From Enterobacter asburiae (GTDB lineage: Bacteria; Pseudomonadota; Gammaproteobacteria; Enterobacterales; Enterobacteriaceae): DNA of 64,000 bases. The stretch spans positions 44,284 to 108,283 of the forward strand of contig NZ_JAKCMV010000046.1 in assembly GCF_021440515.1 (NCBI RefSeq), given 5' to 3'. Under the pieces are notes generated by a model that ran no database searches, was not told where the DNA came from, and worked only from the letters and a program-made list of their open reading frames with translations. This document shows, one piece after another, positions 49,529 through 57,072 of this stretch (position 1 is its first letter; the number at the start of each line of letters is the position of its first letter). The translations under genes and the position numbers were made by a program.

Positions 49529-50428
49529 CTACAGCAACTGTTTGCTACGCAGGAAATCACGGGCGACCTGCTGCGGTGACTGATGATCGATATCCACCTT
49601 CTTATTAAGCTCGGTGATAACGTCGTTATTAAGCTGCGCGGAAAGGGTGTTGAGCGCCTCTTCCAGCCCCGGATTGGCCTTCAGCGTGTCTTTACGCACC
49701 ACCGGGGTCACCGCGTAGCTCGGGAAGAAGCCCTTGTCATCTTCCAGCACCTTCAGGTCAAAGCCTTTAACGCGCCCGTCGGTGGTGTAGATAAGCCCGG
49801 CGTCGACAAAACCATCGCGCACGGCGTTATAGACCAGACCGGGGTCCATCTGGCGGATCTGCGGGCGATCCAGCTCCAGGTTATAGGCCGCCTGGAGCGG
49901 CTTCATGCCGTCGCTGCGTCCGGCGAACTCCAGGTCCAGGCCCAGCAGCCAGTTGTTATCCGGATCGTTTTTACGCACCTGCTCAATCTTCGCCACCATC
50001 TCGGACATGGTGTTGATATGTTCCGCCTCGGCGCGTTTACGCTGCATCGCAAAGGCGTAGGTGTTGTTCATGTCAGCAGGCTTGAGCCACACCAGACCGT
50101 GCTTCGCGTCCAGACGTTTTACCGTGTCGTAAGACTCTTGCGGCGACATGCGCTTGTTGATGTGGTTAAAGATGATCAGGGACGTGCCGGTATATTCCCA
50201 GGTCATGTCGATCTGTTTATTGATCATCGCGTTACGGGAAATCACCGTCGCAATGTTGGTCTGCGGCTGTACCTGAAAACCTTTCTTTTGCAGGTACTGC
50301 ACGGTCATGGCGGAGAGGATGTGCTGCTCGGTAAAGCTCTTGGTCGCCAGTATCAGCGGGGCCGCCAGCGTCTGGCTGCTAAAAAGCGCTGCGGCAATCA
50401 GGGCCGTCAGGCCGGGAAACAGTCTCAT
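49529..50428 (-). CDS. osmX: OsmU periplasmic substrate-binding protein OsmX
   Basis: Type II periplasmic binding protein of 299 residues with a signal peptide ([22 protein letters not shown]). The mature protein begins [16 protein letters not shown], and has the OpuC/YehZ-like core ([36 protein letters not shown]). It should bind glycine betaine or related compounds such as choline-O-sulfate and deliver them to OsmWY. AGGAGC precedes the start. Confidence 0.92.
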   Translation of the reverse strand: MRLFPGLTALIAAALFSSQTLAAPLILATKSFTEQHILSAMTVQYLQKKGFQVQPQTNIATVISRNAMINKQIDMTWEYTGTSLIIFNHINKRMSPQESYDTVKRLDAKHGLVWLKPADMNNTYAFAMQRKRAEAEHINTMSEMVAKIEQVRKNDPDNNWLLGLDLEFAGRSDGMKPLQAAYNLELDRPQIRQMDPGLVYNAVRDGFVDAGLIYTTDGRVKGFDLKVLEDDKGFFPSYAVTPVVRKDTLKANPGLEEALNTLSAQLNNDVITELNKKVDIDHQSPQQVARDFLRSKQLL

Positions 50429-50446
50429 AAAAGCTCCTTGTTATAG

Positions 50447-51157
50447 TTATTTTGCGAGATGCGGGCTCATCACGCGGCCTAGCGCGGCCAGCAGCGTATC
50501 CAGAATCAGTGCAAACAGAGCCGTGGCGGCGGCGCCCAGAATCAGGGTCGGGAAGTCGTTGAGGTAGATGCCGGGGAAGATCAGCTCGCCGTAGCTGCTG
50601 GCACCAATCAGGAAGGCCAGCGGAGCGGTCCCGACGTTGATCGCCGTAGCAATACGAATACCCGAAAGCATCACCGGCCAGGCGTTAGGGATTTCAACCT
50701 GACGTAGACGTTGCCATTTGGTCATCCCGATGCCGTTTGCCGCTTCCAGCAGCGAGGCCGGCACCGAGCACAGCCCGGCGTAGGTGTTTCGCACTATCGG
50801 TAGCAGGGAGGCGAGGAACAGGGCGATAATCGCCGGTTTATCGCCGATGCCGATCACCACCATCGCCAGCGCCAGTACCGCCAGCGGCGGCAGGGTGTTA
50901 CCGACGTTAAAGATTTGCATCACGTATTCGGCAACGCCTCGCGCCGCCGGGCGGCTCAGCAAAATACCGCTTGGGATCCCGACCAACAGGGCAAAGAACA
51001 TGGATGAAAAAACCAGAATCAGGTGCTGCTGACCCAGATAAATCAGATCGACCTGACGTGCCTTGATAGTTTCCAGCCCAATTCCCCAGGTGAGGAGGGC
51101 GAGCACCGCGATTATCGCGGCGACAAAAAGCGCAGAACGTTTAAGTAATGGGTGCAT
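50447..51157 (-). CDS. OsmU ABC transporter permease OsmY-type subunit
   Basis: First gene of the operon, a permease of 236 residues with an EAA loop (LLEAANGIGMTKWQRLRQVEIP) and about six helices. I chose MHPLLKRS at 51157, with GGGAG 10 nt upstream, over an ATG eight codons earlier. It corresponds to Salmonella STM1494 (called OsmY in the OsmU system). I leave the symbol blank because E. coli osmY is an unrelated periplasmic protein. Operon order in transcription is permease, binding protein, permease, ATPase. Confidence 0.9.
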   Translation of the reverse strand: MHPLLKRSALFVAAIIAVLALLTWGIGLETIKARQVDLIYLGQQHLILVFSSMFFALLVGIPSGILLSRPAARGVAEYVMQIFNVGNTLPPLAVLALAMVVIGIGDKPAIIALFLASLLPIVRNTYAGLCSVPASLLEAANGIGMTKWQRLRQVEIPNAWPVMLSGIRIATAINVGTAPLAFLIGASSYGELIFPGIYLNDFPTLILGAAATALFALILDTLLAALGRVMSPHLAK

Positions 51158-51394
51158 TGCGGTGTGTCTCCCTGTACGCATGCGTTATAGCAACCGCCGG
51201 TTGCCTGTTGTTATGCCATGTTTCGGCAGGGGTAATTCAGCTATAGCAAGCGATCGGGAAAGGTTCCAGCGAAGGGGTAAAATCTATAACCCTATGAAAA
51301 CAGGGTAAAACTGGAGTTAAGCCTTATGGGGTAAGGGCTGGCATGGAGAAGGCAGATAAGTCTTAAAGATAAGAATTAAAAGTGACACGGTCAC

Positions 51395-51430
51395 AAAAAG
51401 AAAATCACCCACGCGGGAAAGGTGCGGGTG
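51395..51430 (-). terminator. Terminator of the glutathione transferase gene
   Basis: On the minus strand a 9-bp stem (CACCCGCAC/GCGTGGGTG, one G-T pair, loop of about 7 nt) is followed by ATTTTCTTTTT just after the stop. Confidence 0.75.
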
Positions 51431-51436
51431 TGTCGC

Positions 51437-52060
51437 TTAAATCATGCCGTTATTTCCGTGGCGTAAAAATGCCGGGCGCGCGTTCAGACGTTCAAACCAG
51501 GCATCGATAGCGGGGACGTCGGGGTGGTCAAACGGGGTCATTTTCCAGCGGTTGACCGACAGGCCCAGCACCACGTCAGCAAGGGTAAAGGTATCGCCCG
51601 CAACCCACGCGCCGGTGCGCTGAAGCTGCTGCTCAAGGATGTTAATGCAGTGGTTCCAATCAATAATGCCAGCCCTGATGCGCGCCGGATCGTTAAAGGC
51701 GGGATCTTTGCGCCCCAGCGCCGGGAAAACGTAGCGCCAGGCGGTGTTAAATTCACTAATCTGCCAGTCCATCCAGCGCTCTACGTTGGCGCAGGCCTGA
51801 AGGTCTGTGGGCAGCAGATCGTCGCGCCCGGCCTTACGCGCCAGGTAGCGGCAAATGGCGTTGGATTCCCACAGCACAAAATCGCCGTCCAGCAGGACCG
51901 GCACCATCGCGTTCGGGTTAAGGGCGAGGAACGCCTCCGTTTCCGTCGAGGCAAAACCGCTGCCGTAGTCTTCCTGAAGATAGTCCAGACCTGCCTCTTC
52001 GCAGGTCCAGAGGACTTTACGCACGTTGATGGAGGTGGTTTTGCCGAGGATCGTAAGCAT
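51437..52060 (-). CDS. Glutathione S-transferase family protein
   Basis: Protein of 207 residues. The N-terminal thioredoxin-like domain (1-80) has a cis-proline motif AMVPVLLDGD and the glutathione-contact pair ESNAICRYLA (Glu-Ser). The alpha-helical C-terminal domain (90-200) contains the folding motif FTLADVVLG. The catalytic residue could be Ser9/Ser10 in GKTTSINVRK, which suggests a theta/beta-like bacterial class. Substrate is unknown. It lies between the osmU operon and the DUF1275 gene. Confidence 0.88.
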   Translation of the reverse strand: MLTILGKTTSINVRKVLWTCEEAGLDYLQEDYGSGFASTETEAFLALNPNAMVPVLLDGDFVLWESNAICRYLARKAGRDDLLPTDLQACANVERWMDWQISEFNTAWRYVFPALGRKDPAFNDPARIRAGIIDWNHCINILEQQLQRTGAWVAGDTFTLADVVLGLSVNRWKMTPFDHPDVPAIDAWFERLNARPAFLRHGNNGMI

Positions 52061-52126
52061 GCGCTGGCTTCTCTTGAATGGAGGGATTATCTAAAAACCA
52101 TACACCACGGCAAAAAAGCCGAGAGA

Positions 52127-52870
52127 TTATTTTCGCCGCACCACGCGCGTTTTGCGCACGCGCAGTGAGGTGCTGAGAATGGCGAACGCGGCCACCAGAA
52201 CCAGCATCAGCCCCAGCGCCAGCATGGCGTTAAATCCCAACCACCGGAACAGGATCAGCCCCGCGATACCGCCGGTGATAAACGAGAACAGGGTGGTAAG
52301 ATGGGTTGTAAGCTGACTCTTTTGCGCCGCCGTATCTTTAGAATAATCCCGTCGCAGCATCGCCACCACCACCGACGCCAGAGATATCCCCGCATCCGTC
52401 AGCGTGCCAGTGATGTGCGTCGATCTCACCCGGCCGCTGGAAAGCTGAGTGGAGGTGGAATTATGGATCCCCATCAGTCCACACAGGAAAATGATAATTT
52501 CACGGTTGGTAGAAAAGGAGTGGAAATAAATTTCGTACAGCGAAACGCCCGCCAGTAATATCCCTTCTAAAAGCAGGATTTGGCAAAATATCAGCCTGAC
52601 GTTATGGATGACGCCCCATAAGACAATAACGCGCGCAGCGATTGCGCCCGTAACAAACGACAGAATAATCGCGCCAAAGAAGAGAATATCATTAAGGTCG
52701 GTAGAAGACACTTCGCTGGATAACTGAGAGGTGTTACCCGTCATGTGTGAGGGAAAAAAGCCAAATGCCCCGAGCGCGATGGCATTAAGCAGTCCCGCGG
52801 AGGTCGCCAGCCAGAGGGCGAGCCGACGATCCTCCTGATGCGTTCGTTCTTTCTTGAGTCTAATCAGCAA
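52127..52870 (-). CDS. DUF1275 (YoaK) family membrane protein
   Basis: Polytopic membrane protein of 247 residues with about six hydrophobic segments and the family signature SAGLLNAIALGAFGFFPSHMTGNTSQL near the N-terminus, plus MGIHNSTSTQLSSGRVRSTHITGTLTD in the middle. YoaK-type proteins have no established function. Its 3' end is about 65 bp upstream of the glutathione transferase start on the same strand. Confidence 0.87.
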   Translation of the reverse strand: MLIRLKKERTHQEDRRLALWLATSAGLLNAIALGAFGFFPSHMTGNTSQLSSEVSSTDLNDILFFGAIILSFVTGAIAARVIVLWGVIHNVRLIFCQILLLEGILLAGVSLYEIYFHSFSTNREIIIFLCGLMGIHNSTSTQLSSGRVRSTHITGTLTDAGISLASVVVAMLRRDYSKDTAAQKSQLTTHLTTLFSFITGGIAGLILFRWLGFNAMLALGLMLVLVAAFAILSTSLRVRKTRVVRRK

Positions 52871-53029
52871 GAATACCTCCGGTCTGTTTTTTCCTGGCTA
52901 TTCAGGCTAGCAAAGCGGCGCTGCGGACTGTCCAGGATATAACTTAATTATTATTCCCTCTGACGACCGTCAGGGGTTAAGTCATTAAATAAAACAGCGA
53001 GTCTGCTGGCTGAGTTGGCGAGGGGGTGG

Positions 53030-53051
53030 AAGGGGCGGTAGCGCCCCTTTT
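53030..53051. terminator. Hairpin downstream of the NTF2-like gene
   Basis: AAGGGGCG-GTAG-CGCCCCTT forms a perfect 8-bp stem about 10 bp beyond the NTF2-like stop. The T-rich flank is better on the plus strand, so its direction is uncertain. Confidence 0.5.
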
Positions 53052-53060
53052 AAAGAGTGA

Positions 53061-53471
53061 TTAACGTGATGAGTCCGGGGTATCCAGTAGCGATGTACCG
53101 TATGAGTTGTCGATAGTACAAAGCCAGCGTCCGTCGCGCTCTTCCCGAAAAACATAGGTCGCGCGACGCGATATTTCTGTTATCCCACCCTGACCGTCTG
53201 GAAAACGCAGAACGGTTTCCATGATAACGAGCGCGTTCCCGCCACCCTCGATCACCTGCATCTCACCTTGTTCTACGGTCAACTGGCCCTGGAAATAATC
53301 AGCGATGGCAATAAACGCGCTGCGGATATTCTCTTTGCCTTTAACCGTCATGCCGGGCTTGACCACCAGCGCCGCGTCGTCGGCGTAGTATTTCATCAGG
53401 GCGTCATAGTTTTTGGCGGTGATGGCGCGATCGCAGGATTCGATTATCTGGCGTAGCGGATGTGGGGTCAT
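53061..53471 (-). CDS. NTF2-like (SnoaL/DUF4440) superfamily protein
   Basis: Protein of 136 residues with the cone-shaped NTF2-like fold pattern: an N-terminal helix pair (IIESCDRAITAKNYDALMKYYADDAALVVKPG), then strands ending YVFREERDGRWLCTIDNSYG. Relatives include ketosteroid isomerases and SgcJ/EcaC-type proteins. No catalytic residues can be assigned by eye. GAGG lies 8 nt before the chosen ATG at 53471; another ATG two codons upstream is too close to it. Confidence 0.78.
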   Translation of the reverse strand: MTPHPLRQIIESCDRAITAKNYDALMKYYADDAALVVKPGMTVKGKENIRSAFIAIADYFQGQLTVEQGEMQVIEGGGNALVIMETVLRFPDGQGGITEISRRATYVFREERDGRWLCTIDNSYGTSLLDTPDSSR

Positions 53472-53705
53472 GCGCATTTCCTCTTTAAGGGGTAAACACG
53501 TATTAACGTAACAGCCAGTGCGTTTGTATAGCTACCCGATTTTATGGCTGGCAGGGGGCGTTAACGTTATTTAGCTAATCCTTGCGAGAATTGCCGTTAA
53601 CATGACCAGTAAAGACAAGGAAAATAACGCATCCGGCCATTCTGTCGCGTCTGGTCAAGATATGTTATCGTCCAGGAAAATGACAAAATTCAAAGGTGAA
53701 TACGG

Positions 53706-54038
53706 ATGGAAAAGACCCTCACTCCTGAACAAATTGACATTATCAATCGTGTTGTCATCAGCCATATCGATAAAATGACTGAGGAAGTGGCTAACGTTGT
53801 TGAAAAAACAGAGAAAGCCGCGCACGGGGAACTTTCCGATCGCGGCATTAATATGACTGATTTTTATCCTGCCAATCAGCCATTTTTAATGATGACAATC
53901 GTACAAACATTGATAGACCGGGTGCATGGTGGGGACATGGTTCTTGCTCAAAAAATGATAACTATGGAAGCGAAAAGATTGAATATCAGCGTCAGCGTCG
54001 AGGCGGATAAATCAGGCATATCGGGCATTAACGATTAA
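53706..54038 (+). CDS. Hypothetical protein (110 aa)
   Basis: Not recognised. The 110-residue product starts MEKTLTPEQIDIINRVVISHIDK, is acidic and looks mostly alpha-helical, with no signal peptide or membrane segment. AAGGTG lies about 8 nt before the ATG. A TATGTT -10-like sequence is found about 45 bp upstream. It is a lone plus-strand gene flanked by minus-strand genes and somewhat richer in AT than them, consistent with acquired DNA. Confidence 0.65.
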   Translation: MEKTLTPEQIDIINRVVISHIDKMTEEVANVVEKTEKAAHGELSDRGINMTDFYPANQPFLMMTIVQTLIDRVHGGDMVLAQKMITMEAKRLNISVSVEADKSGISGIND

Positions 54039-54153
54039 ACTGCCAATCATGCCCGTTTCTGGCACACAGCAGACTTTACTTTCATAGTTGATGCGTCAGG
54101 CAGAGGTTATCTCTTATACCCTGACTGCAAATAAACACCGTTATAACGGCTTC

Positions 54154-54537
54154 TCAGACAGATTCAATATCTCCGTCCGGCGCATGGCAGACCGCTTCAA
54201 TATTATGGCCATCAGGCGCAATGACAAATGCGGCATAGTAGTTTTCGCCGTAGGCGCGTAAGCCCGGCGCGCCGTTATCCCGGGCGCCCGCACGCAGCGC
54301 CGCCGCGTAAAATGCATCAACCTGCTGCCGGGTTTTTGCGACAAACGCCAGATGCAGGGGCGCCGGTTTGTCATTCGTCTGGAACAGGCAAAGTGAAACA
54401 TCGCCGGCACTCATTTCCAGACCGTAATCAGGTGTACCTTCATCAATGAGTTCCACGCCCAGCGGCTGAAGCGCATTGAGGAAGAACGTTTTACTTTTTT
54501 CGTAATCTCTTACGCCAAATTTGACATGATCGAACAT
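54154..54537 (-). CDS. VOC superfamily (glyoxalase/bleomycin-resistance-like) protein
   Basis: Protein of 127 residues with two beta-alpha-beta-beta-beta modules. Likely metal ligands are visible as His4 (MFDHVKFGV), His in LHLAFVA and Glu in GHNIEAVCH. Relatives include glyoxalase I, fosfomycin-resistance proteins and dioxygenases; the specific reaction cannot be told from sequence. GAGGAG lies 7 nt before the start. Confidence 0.85.
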   Translation of the reverse strand: MFDHVKFGVRDYEKSKTFFLNALQPLGVELIDEGTPDYGLEMSAGDVSLCLFQTNDKPAPLHLAFVAKTRQQVDAFYAAALRAGARDNGAPGLRAYGENYYAAFVIAPDGHNIEAVCHAPDGDIESV

Positions 54538-54699
54538 GATCTACTCCTCAGAGGTTATGAACCCATAAAGAGTATATAAAGAGAGTGAAGTCGTACGGGA
54601 TTAAGCACGGGTCGATGTGACGAGCGTCAATTTTAGGAATGACCGCCTCTGCCGGGGCATACTATCTGTTCAGATAAACGGCAAAATGAAGGCGAGCCG

Positions 54700-54732
54700 G
54701 GCACACGTACGGCGTACGGTGCCGACTTTTTA
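54700..54732 (+). terminator. Orphan plus-strand intrinsic terminator, possible sRNA 3' end
   Basis: GGCAC-(A)-CGTAC-GGC-GTACG-GTGCC folds into a 10-bp stem with one bulge and is followed by GACTTTTTATT. No plus-strand protein gene lies upstream: the flanking VOC gene and yebG are both on the minus strand. A small second hairpin (ATCTG-TT-CAGAT, 54664-54675) and a weak TACTAT -10-like hexamer (54660) precede it. A short RNA of about 65 nt could end here. Confidence 0.5.
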
Positions 54733-54794
54733 TTGCCTGTCTGCGCGAACCTGGCGGGAATAAGCTGGCATGCGTTTGCCCCGCTGACGGGCAA

Positions 54795-55112
54795 TCAGGC
54801 CGCTTTCACCGCTCTGATTTTTTTCGGTTCAGCCGCATCGGATTCCGTTTTATCGGTAGCCGCTGGGGCAGAGAGATCGGGAAGCTTGCTGGTACGCAGA
54901 ATATGCTGCACGGTCTCTTTCTGCTCGGCAAAATAAAGACCAAGATCTTCAGCCTGCTTCTCGTCCATCTGCATTCCGCTTTGCAACAGCCAGTCGGTGA
55001 ACGCGTCTGCCATATCGAGCAGCTTGTCGTGAGCGTCAGCCTCTTTCTTACTGGCAAATGTCATTTTCTCTTCACCTTTTCTTACGACAACAAATTTTGT
55101 TTCAACAGCCAT
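54795..55112 (-). CDS. yebG: SOS-inducible protein YebG
   Basis: Small protein of 105 residues, homologous to E. coli YebG (96 residues): MAVETKFVVVRKGEEKMTFASKKEADAHDKLLDMAD. The C-terminal tail is longer and Ala/Lys/Glu-rich. YebG is induced by DNA damage through LexA, but its biochemical role is unknown. The start is the ATG at 55112 with AGAGG 6 nt upstream. A perfect LexA box lies 14 bp upstream of the start. In E. coli it sits elsewhere, near purT. Confidence 0.93.
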   Translation of the reverse strand: MAVETKFVVVRKGEEKMTFASKKEADAHDKLLDMADAFTDWLLQSGMQMDEKQAEDLGLYFAEQKETVQHILRTSKLPDLSAPAATDKTESDAAEPKKIRAVKAA

Positions 55113-55125
55113 CACGCACCTCTCA

Positions 55126-55145
55126 TACTGTGTTTATATACAGTA
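55126..55145. promoter_or_regulatory. LexA box of yebG
   Basis: TACTGTGTTTATATACAGTA holds a perfect CTGT-N8-ACAG LexA site. It differs from the umuDC box in this window at a single base. Confidence 0.94.
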
Positions 55146-55181
55146 TAGCAGCTGCGATTTCATGTTGCAGCTAAAAAATGG

Positions 55182-55535
55182 TCACATTTCTGGCGAGGAG
55201 GGGGCAGCGGTGGAAATCGTGCGCCGCCATGCACCAGGGGCCTGACCGTACTGACGCTTAAAGCTGCGGTTGAAGGACTGCTGTGAGTCAAAGCCCAGCG
55301 CGATCGCCACGTTCAGGATCGGCTCATCGCTGTGGGATAGGCGCTCGACCGATTTTTGCAGCTTTTGCGCGCGAATGTACCCGGCGAGGGGATAGCCCGT
55401 ATGTTCTTTAAACAGGCGCTGAAGGTGCCATTTTGAATAGCCGGATCGCCTGGCGACGGACTCAATGTCCAGACGGCTGTCCAGGTTATGATCGATCCAC
55501 TCGAGTAAATCATGCATAAAGGCGTCTGTGTTCAT
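55182..55535 (-). CDS. rarA: AraC/XylS-type activator RarA
   Basis: Stand-alone AraC-type DNA-binding domain of 117 residues, of the MarA/SoxS/RamA group. Two helix-turn-helices are visible: RLDIESVARRSGYSKWHLQRLFKEHTG and ILNVAIALGFDSQQSFNRSFKRQYGQAPGAWRR. Position next to oqxAB, divergent, identifies it as RarA, which activates oqxAB and affects multidrug resistance in Klebsiella and Enterobacter. I chose MNTDAFMHDLLEWI as the start; the open frame reaches 16 codons further up. Confidence 0.9.
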   Translation of the reverse strand: MNTDAFMHDLLEWIDHNLDSRLDIESVARRSGYSKWHLQRLFKEHTGYPLAGYIRAQKLQKSVERLSHSDEPILNVAIALGFDSQQSFNRSFKRQYGQAPGAWRRTISTAAPSSPEM

Positions 55536-55872
55536 TCGGGTATCCCCACGCTGCATCTTTAAAAGTAACTTTGTCTGTTGCATTAAAAGGTGGCGCGTTT
55601 TGGTATTAATTGCAAGTTTTATTGTTGCATTTAAATCCTAGACCGAAACGGGGCTTTTAACATCGACTCAAATAGCACATAAAGTGCAACAATTATTCTT
55701 GCACTTAATTAAGCGCCTTCCTACAATCGCCGCGAATAGTGTATTCGCAACTGTTACAGTTTTGTGGCGATGAACGACACAAATGGCCTTAAGCCAGCTA
55801 CCGGACAAAGGAAGTGGCGCGGCGACTCCCGCAGCGTCTTGCCCGGCAGCTACCAATACCGGAATAAAAATA
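55536..55872. promoter_or_regulatory. rarA-oqxA divergent control region
   Basis: This 337-bp gap is AT-rich in the middle and carries a perfect inverted repeat AAGTGCAA-N9-TTGCACTT (55682-55706). Related TTGCATTAA and TTGCATTTAA words occur near 55578 and 55625. These may be binding sites for OqxR, RarA or another regulator. No protein gene lies here; the upstream extension of the oqxA frame to 55783 has no ribosome-binding site. Confidence 0.65.
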
Positions 55873-57048
55873 ATGAGCCTGCAAAAAACCTGGGGTAACG
55901 TTTATCCGAGCGCGCTGGGGGTGATGTTGCTCTCCGTGCTGCTCGTCGGGTGTGATAACAGCGTCGCGCAGAACGCCGCGCCACCCGCGCCCGCCGTCAG
56001 CGCCGCTGACGTGGTCGTAAAATCCATTAGCCAGTGGGACAGCTTTAACGGCCGGATCGAAGCGGTGGAGAGCGTTCAGCTTCGCCCGCGCGTTTCCGGC
56101 TACATCGATAAAGTGAATTACACCGACGGCCAGGAAGTGAAGAAGGGCGAGGTGCTGTTCACCATTGATGACCGAACCTATCGCGCCGCGCTGGAACAGG
56201 CGCAGGCGAACCTGGCGAGAGCCAAAACGCAGGCCAGCCTGGCGCAAAGCGAGGCTAACCGTACCGATAAGCTCATCAACACTCATCTGGTCTCACGGGA
56301 AGAGTGGGAGCAGCGTCGCTCGGCCGCCGTTCAGGCGCAGGCCGACATTCGCGCCGCGCAGGCGGCGGTTGACGCCGCGCAGCTCAACCTCGACTTCACC
56401 AAAGTGACGGCGCCTATCGACGGTCGCGCCAGCCGGGCGCTGATCACCAGCGGGAACCTTGTCACCGCGGGCGATACCGCCAGCGTCCTCACCACGCTGG
56501 TCTCGCAGAAGACGGTTTACGTCTACTTTGACGTGGACGAGTCAACCTACCTTCACTATCAAAATCTTGCCCGCAGCGGGCAGGGGGCGTCCAGCAACCA
56601 CATGGCGCTGCCGGTGGAGATTGGCCTGACGGGCGAGGATGGCTATCCCCATCAGGGCAAAGTCGACTTCCTGGATAATCAGCTCACGCCGAGCACCGGC
56701 ACGATCCGCATGCGCGCGCTGCTGGATAACGCGCAGCGTCAGTTCACGCCGGGGCTGTTTGCCCGCGTACGCCTGCCGGGCAGCGCGGAATTTAAAGCCA
56801 CGCTTGTCGACGACAAAGCGGTGCTGACCGATCAGGATCGCAAGTACGTCTATATCGTCGATAAAGAAGGGAAAGCGCAGCGTCGCGACATCACGCCGGG
56901 GCGTCTGGCAGACGGTTTACGCATCGTGCAGCAGGGGCTGAACCCTGGCGATAAAGTCATCATCGAGGGATTACAAAAAGTGTTTATGCCGGGAATGCCG
57001 GTAAACGCCAAAACCGTCGCCATGACCGCCAACGCGGCCCTCAACTGA
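55873..57048 (+). CDS. oqxA: RND efflux periplasmic adaptor OqxA
   Basis: Membrane fusion protein of the OqxAB multidrug efflux pump (quinolones, olaquindox, nitrofurantoin and others). It is 391 residues as in known OqxA, starting MSLQKTWGN. A lipoprotein signal ends at LLVGC (lipobox Cys about residue 24). Barrel-sandwich, alpha-hairpin coiled coil (about 95-165) and beta-barrel domains follow. GGAATAAA precedes the ATG. oqxB follows after 24 bp. It is expected to work with TolC. Confidence 0.96.
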   Translation: MSLQKTWGNVYPSALGVMLLSVLLVGCDNSVAQNAAPPAPAVSAADVVVKSISQWDSFNGRIEAVESVQLRPRVSGYIDKVNYTDGQEVKKGEVLFTIDDRTYRAALEQAQANLARAKTQASLAQSEANRTDKLINTHLVSREEWEQRRSAAVQAQADIRAAQAAVDAAQLNLDFTKVTAPIDGRASRALITSGNLVTAGDTASVLTTLVSQKTVYVYFDVDESTYLHYQNLARSGQGASSNHMALPVEIGLTGEDGYPHQGKVDFLDNQLTPSTGTIRMRALLDNAQRQFTPGLFARVRLPGSAEFKATLVDDKAVLTDQDRKYVYIVDKEGKAQRRDITPGRLADGLRIVQQGLNPGDKVIIEGLQKVFMPGMPVNAKTVAMTANAALN

Positions 57049-57072
57049 TCCCCTGACCTGAGAATCCCACCC

